This document shows, piece after piece, positions 21,125 through 24,830 of a stretch of 24,830 nt of DNA. Under the pieces are notes generated by a model, which worked only from the letters and a program-made list of their open reading frames with translations, made no database searches and was not told where the DNA came from. Source of the DNA: a virus. The DNA lies in the IMG/VR virus record IMGVR_UViG_3300037808_000719, positions 1-24,830 of that record. The stretch is one strand, 5' to 3'. Numbering within the stretch: position 1 is the stretch's first letter; every line of letters starts with the position of its first letter. The position numbers were made by a program, and so were the translations under genes.

Positions 21125-22206
21125 TTTATTGCCCTGAGATATTTCACAGTGTGTTTATTAAATCATATGGAACAAACTACATAGAATTCGGACCGTGTTG
21201 TCAATCTGGTACAAACACAATACAGAATGAAATGTTCGATTTTGATAACTCCACATTCCTAAACAAACTAAGAGAAGAAAACCACAACAACACAAAATCG
21301 TCTGAATGCAACCGATGTTGGGAGGCAGAAGCCAATAATTTAAAAAGTAAACGTGAATCTGCTGTTGAGTTTTATGAAGAAAATAATATTGACGATGTGA
21401 TTAAATTACATACATTGGAATACAATACAACATGGGCATGTAATTTGGGATGCATAATGTGTGACCCAATGTACAGCAGTACGTTAGCAACTGAATTGGG
21501 AGTAACGACTCTATTCAAACAACAATCGGTGGAAAGTAAATCTAATCAAATATTAAATGAGTTGGATTTAAGTAATATAAAACGGGTGCATTTTAACGGT
21601 GGAGAACCGTTGATAAATTCAGTGCATTTGGATGTATTGAAAAAAATACCAACATTAAGTGATTGTAAGGTTTCATATAATACAAACGGTACTAAGATTC
21701 CTAGTGACGAAGTAATGCATTATTGGAGCAAATGTAAGATGGTGCGAATCTTCTTCAGTATTGATGCAATTGGTGATGCATTTAATTATATCCGATGGAA
21801 GGCGGATTGGGATAGTGTCAAAAAAAACATGCAATGGTTCGTTGAGAACGCACCAAGTAATGTTATGTTTGGTATTAATGCAACGGTAGGTGTTTATAAT
21901 TTGCTCGAAATACCAGAAATGTACAATTGGTATAAGAGTGAATTCAGTACAAACCGCGAAGGGGATAGAACAGACTTCAATTGGCAAGTAGCATATAATT
22001 ATGACTTTGCAAATGCATCACATATAATTAAAACCGATGCATTGAATGAATTAGGAAAACATAACATATTGCCATCATTGTGTCATGCGGTAACTGAACG
22101 GCTAAATAAAGAACAAAATGACGATTGGATTATTAATTTGAATAACATAGATGCACGCAGGAATACAGATTGGAAAGCAGCATTGCGAATAGGAAAGTAT
22201 TATTAA
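21121..22206 (+). CDS. Radical SAM protein 2 (N-terminal cysteine pairs, twitch-like)
   Basis: A 361-residue radical SAM enzyme. The cluster motif is CNLGCIMC (C107, C111, C114) and the SAM-contact motif NGGEP lies at 159-163. The N-terminal region has C4, C26, C27 and CNRCWEAE (C63, C66), the same general plan as the minus-strand gene at 2198-3505 (upstream cysteines, then ECxRCxxE, then the core), so the two are probably distant paralogues. The strand pattern after GGEP (KVSYNTNGTK, VRIFFSIDAIGD) is typical. It is inserted between primase and helicase, coupled to both with essentially no spacing. Substrate unknown; peptide or glycan modification are possibilities. Confidence 0.85.
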   Translation: MIYCPEIFHSVFIKSYGTNYIEFGPCCQSGTNTIQNEMFDFDNSTFLNKLREENHNNTKSSECNRCWEAEANNLKSKRESAVEFYEENNIDDVIKLHTLEYNTTWACNLGCIMCDPMYSSTLATELGVTTLFKQQSVESKSNQILNELDLSNIKRVHFNGGEPLINSVHLDVLKKIPTLSDCKVSYNTNGTKIPSDEVMHYWSKCKMVRIFFSIDAIGDAFNYIRWKADWDSVKKNMQWFVENAPSNVMFGINATVGVYNLLEIPEMYNWYKSEFSTNREGDRTDFNWQVAYNYDFANASHIIKTDALNELGKHNILPSLCHAVTERLNKEQNDDWIINLNNIDARRNTDWKAALRIGKYY

Positions 22207-23580
22207 ATGAAGGAATACAATAAAGAAGTACAAAAGTTATTTCTAGAAATGATGCTCAATGATGCGCAAAGTTTCGTCCGTGTACAAAATATTTACAATG
22301 TGGAAAACTTTGACGCATCGTTGCAGGATGCTGCCACTATGATAAGCGAACACTCACTTGAGCATGGTACGTTACCTACCATTGAACAAATTAATGCAGT
22401 AACCCACACCAACCTACGACCAGTGCCTGAACTAAATGATGGTCACTACGATTGGTTCTTGGATGAATTTGAGGGATTCACACGTAGGCAAGAATTAGAG
22501 AGAGCAATTTTGGCAAGTGCTGACCTACTAGAAAAGGGGGAGTACGACCCAGTTGAAAAGTTAATTAAGGACGCAGTACAGATTAGCCTGACAAAGGATA
22601 TGGGTACTGATTACTTTGATGACCCAAGAGCAAGATTAATGTCAATCAAGGATAATAACGGGCAAATAAGTACAGGTTGGTATATGTTAGATAAAAAGTT
22701 ATATGGTGGGTTTAACAAAGGCGAACTTCAAATCTTCGCAGGTGGTTCGGGCTCAGGTAAATCCTTGTTCATGCAGAATCTTATGGTTAATTGGGTCATG
22801 AGCAATAAGAACTGCGTATTCATAACATTGGAGTTGAGTGAAGATTTAACAAGTATGCGTATGGATGCAATGATGACAGATACTGCATCTAGTCGAATAT
22901 TCAAGGAGTTGGATAGCATTGAATTGAAGGTAAAAATGATAGAAAAGAAGTCTGGAAAATTACGCATCAAGTACATGCCAGCACAGAGTACCGTAAACGA
23001 CATACGGTCGTATGTAAAGGAGTTAGAAATACAAGAGAATACCAAAATCGACTGTATGTGTATTGATTACTTGGACTTATTGATGCCGGTTGGCACAAAG
23101 GTTAGTCCAGAAAATCTTTTTGTAAAAGATAAGTACGTATCAGAAGAGATACGCAACTTAGCGAAGGAGTTGGATATTATTATGGTAACTGCATCGCAGT
23201 TGAATAGAAGTGCAGTTGAAGAAGTTGAATTTGACCACAGTCATATATCAGGTGGTATTTCTAAAATCAATACGGCAGATAACGTATTTGGAATCTTCAC
23301 TAGTCGTGCCATGCGAGAACAAGGGAGATACCAATTGCAATTAATGAAGACTCGTTCTAGTGCTGGTGTCGGTCAAAAGATTGATTTAGAATTTGACTTA
23401 AACACCCTGCGTATCACGGATGCAGGAGTAGAATCCGATGTACCAACGGCAGGTGAAGTAATGGATAACATTAAACCATGTGTAACGAGTTCCAATAACA
23501 ATTTACAACAATCGCCGAAGGTTGACGCAGATATCAAAAGTGCCAAGTTACAAAGTCTTTTGAATAGTATCAAAACATAA
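22207..23580 (+). CDS. gp41: Replicative DNA helicase, T4 gp41-like (DnaB family)
   Basis: A 457-residue SF4 hexameric helicase that unwinds the fork and partners gp61. The N-terminal helical domain (about 1-150) is followed by the RecA-like core: GFNKGELQIFAGGSGSGKS with Walker A GGSGSGKS (179-186), FITLELSED (H1a), the Walker B CMCIDYLDLL (283-292, D287), and the H3 segment VTASQLNRS. A poorly conserved tail of about 60 residues closes the protein. Length is close to T4 gp41 (475). ATG 22207 directly follows the previous stop. A late-type box overlaps its stop codon. Confidence 0.95.
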   Translation: MKEYNKEVQKLFLEMMLNDAQSFVRVQNIYNVENFDASLQDAATMISEHSLEHGTLPTIEQINAVTHTNLRPVPELNDGHYDWFLDEFEGFTRRQELERAILASADLLEKGEYDPVEKLIKDAVQISLTKDMGTDYFDDPRARLMSIKDNNGQISTGWYMLDKKLYGGFNKGELQIFAGGSGSGKSLFMQNLMVNWVMSNKNCVFITLELSEDLTSMRMDAMMTDTASSRIFKELDSIELKVKMIEKKSGKLRIKYMPAQSTVNDIRSYVKELEIQENTKIDCMCIDYLDLLMPVGTKVSPENLFVKDKYVSEEIRNLAKELDIIMVTASQLNRSAVEEVEFDHSHISGGISKINTADNVFGIFTSRAMREQGRYQLQLMKTRSSAGVGQKIDLEFDLNTLRITDAGVESDVPTAGEVMDNIKPCVTSSNNNLQQSPKVDADIKSAKLQSLLNSIKT

Positions 23581-23586
23581 TAAATA
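23579..23586 (+). promoter_or_regulatory. Late-promoter-like box AATAAATA
   Basis: One mismatch from TATAAATA, followed by CA as at 3558-3567. Predicted +1 near 23592 gives a leader of about 30 bases for the gene at 23622. A TATAAT also lies at 23594-23599 without a -35. Confidence 0.4.
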
Positions 23587-23621
23587 CAGTATATATAATT
23601 AGTAAATGGATACGGTGTACT

Positions 23622-23870
23622 ATGCAAAATAACACAAGAAGCATATTGGAAGAGTTGGAATCTATGTATGTTGCAAGTGATAAAAAATATATTATTTGTA
23701 GCCGTGCGGAAAACTTAATAGAAAGTGCAGGAAGATTGTTGGATTTAGTTGCCGAAGCATATACTGAAGAAGAAGCGGAAAACTTGACTCGAAAGTTCCT
23801 TAATTCAATCAGAACCAGAGATGGTCGCAAATTTCAACGTAGTTTGAAAAAAGTCAATGAAAGTCAATGA
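23622..23870 (+). CDS. Small conserved T4-like phage protein, function unknown
   Basis: An 82-residue, all-helical, charged protein: an N-terminal TRSILEELESMYVASDKKYI, a middle helix ESAGRLLDLVAEAYTEEEAE, and a basic end FLNSIRTRDGRKFQRSLKKV. I recognise the type from marine T4-like phages, with no function assigned. The start context TGTACTATGCAAAA and upstream AATAAATACA match those of the gene at 3590. No Shine-Dalgarno. A short upstream frame (ATG 23606, 8 codons) overlaps the start. It overlaps the next gene by 14 bases. Confidence 0.75.
   Translation: MQNNTRSILEELESMYVASDKKYIICSRAENLIESAGRLLDLVAEAYTEEEAENLTRKFLNSIRTRDGRKFQRSLKKVNESQ
23851..23870 (+). repeat. 10-base tandem repeat at a stop-start overlap
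   Basis: AAGTCAATGA occurs twice in a row. The first copy supplies the ATG (23857) of the downstream gene and the second supplies the TGA (23868-23870) of the upstream gene. Confidence 0.85.
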
Positions 23871-24543
23871 AGTATTAACTGAGAGCACCGATGTATATTT
23901 GAATACAATCAGTGACCGCCTTAGTACAATGGATGTCAATCATGCAATCGCACGTGGGTTACAAGATTCTAGAATAAGAAGCAAAGCAAGGGAATGGCTT
24001 ACTAAGTGGAATGATAAAGTATCACAATTAAAACAACCTGACAATCAATCGATAATTCAACAATTACTACAGCAAATCGCTTATACTGATATGGAAATTA
24101 CACCAAGTAGTTTGTCTGACAAAGCAGTTCAGCAGTTAGTAGATTTAGCAAATACGAAGCAAACAAATTCTAATATTGCATTAAAGTACTTTACTAAGTT
24201 AATGACATTAAGTCTATTGAAATCAACTGAAGAGAAACAAATTGTTGATTATGGTGATTACTTACCACATGACATGATGCAACCTGGAAGGATAGTTCCT
24301 ATTAAGTTTATATTAGCAAGTGATGATAGTACGTGGGTTAAGTTCAACGGGGAGTGGTTCAAAGACATTGACGAATCCGACCATCAGGTGAGATTAAGCG
24401 ACGAACCTGCATATGAAAGTACTGAAAGATTAGAAAATATGCGTGGTAGAAATATACCTATGCGTGTAGGTTCAACTGGTTCACGTACATTGGAATTTTT
24501 ACATAGAAGCGAAACACAAGATTGGTTTAAAGAATATGAGTAA
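23857..24543 (+). CDS. Conserved phage protein of unknown function
   Basis: A 228-residue protein starting MKVNEVLTE, an N-terminus common among marine T4-like structural or assembly proteins. The first 130 residues are helical and Gln-rich (QLLQQIAYTDMEI); the second part (VPIKFILASDDSTWVKFNGEWFKDI) is beta-rich and looks like a small separate domain that contains Trp-rich strands. No catalytic motif, signal peptide or membrane segment was seen. The start overlaps the previous gene by 14 bases within a tandem repeat and the stop overlaps the next gene by 8 bases, so all three are probably co-translated. Function not assigned. Confidence 0.75.
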   Translation: MKVNEVLTESTDVYLNTISDRLSTMDVNHAIARGLQDSRIRSKAREWLTKWNDKVSQLKQPDNQSIIQQLLQQIAYTDMEITPSSLSDKAVQQLVDLANTKQTNSNIALKYFTKLMTLSLLKSTEEKQIVDYGDYLPHDMMQPGRIVPIKFILASDDSTWVKFNGEWFKDIDESDHQVRLSDEPAYESTERLENMRGRNIPMRVGSTGSRTLEFLHRSETQDWFKEYE

Positions 24544-24830
24544 GTTTGAATTTTTTGATGAATTGAATGAAACAAGGATTTTTAGGAATCTAAATCTTGT
24601 CGATGGAACTAAAGCAGATGACTTAGGTTTGTTATTGGTTAATATGTTCTTCGCGCTTAATATTATATGGCACGAAGATAGAGCAAGTGCAGTTAAATAC
24701 GCACGTAGTATTATGCGCCAATCTGACTTCAAAGGGTTCAGAACAACACAACCCGATATGTACAACGCTATTACTTTGTTGATGCACCAAGAACAGTACT
24801 CTGATAAGTTAGTGACTCGATACGATGTGA
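24536..24830 (+). CDS. Unknown protein, 3' truncated by the window end
   Basis: An open frame of 98 codons beginning at ATG 24536 (MSKFEFFDELNETRIFRNLN) and still open at the last base. It overlaps the previous stop by 8 bases. The visible part is predicted helical: LGLLLVNMFFALNIIWHED, then a basic segment SAVKYARSIMRQSDF, then DMYNAITLLMHQEQY. The hydrophobic stretch is amphipathic rather than a clear membrane segment. Continuous coding without stops and the overlap typical of this genome support a real gene. Family not recognised. Confidence 0.8.
   Translation, partial: MSKFEFFDELNETRIFRNLNLVDGTKADDLGLLLVNMFFALNIIWHEDRASAVKYARSIMRQSDFKGFRTTQPDMYNAITLLMHQEQYSDKLVTRYDV

Overview
The window is a gene-dense, AT-rich segment of a T4-like (straight-tailed, contractile) bacteriophage genome. 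It reads as a marine member of the group. The diagnostic genes are the gp17-type large terminase, gp32 single-strand binding protein, UvsX, UvsY, UvsW, gp41 helicase, gp61 primase, a gp62-like clamp-loader subunit and PhoH. Many junctions are ATGA or few-base overlaps, and several genes have T4-type late promoters (TATAAATA and close variants). No host genes, tRNAs, CRISPR arrays, integrase or insertion sequences were seen. The host cannot be named from this sequence; low G+C and the style of the accessory genes fit phages of AT-rich marine bacteria.

Layout, left to right: a 5'-truncated fucosyltransferase-like gene (1-623); terL (633-2201), convergent with a minus-strand radical SAM gene (2198-3505); a large conserved phage protein of unknown role (3590-4933); the recombination block gp32 - uvsX - small acidic ORF - uvsY (5163-7988); a carbohydrate block of a second fucosyltransferase-like protein, a methyltransferase and a cytidylyltransferase-cupin fusion (7981-10500); a probable virion protein behind two tandem late promoters (10539-11018); an AAA+ ATPase behind a sigma70-type promoter and hairpin (11100-12128); SGNH hydrolase 1 (12304-13098); uvsW (13114-14574); a block of an unknown gene, gp62-like, zinc-finger protein, SGNH hydrolase 2 and a miniature DnaE-like protein (14668-17469); a minus-strand gene and a virion-type gene fired from interlocked divergent late promoters (17450-18278); phoH and SGNH hydrolase 3 (18317-19730); a 386-base non-coding region (19731-20116); primase, second radical SAM gene and gp41 helicase (20117-23580); and three small genes of unknown function, the last cut by the window end.

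The core genes form a T4-type replication-recombination machine: gp41/gp61 primosome, gp32, UvsX/UvsY strand exchange, UvsW remodelling and gp62-like clamp loading, plus DNA packaging. Interleaved with them are carbohydrate- or surface-type accessory genes: two fucosyltransferase-like, two twitch-type radical SAM, three SGNH, one methyltransferase and one cytidylyltransferase-cupin. They may together modify a glycan or protein on the virion or host surface, but that is inference.

The observations most worth following are: the 190-residue DnaE-like protein that keeps the catalytic aspartate motifs of bacterial Pol III alpha; promoters placed inside inverted repeats, so that only read-through RNA could fold; late promoters that predict leaderless mRNAs; the repeat- and hairpin-rich non-coding region before the primase; and an SGNH gene whose only plausible start codon is ATT.
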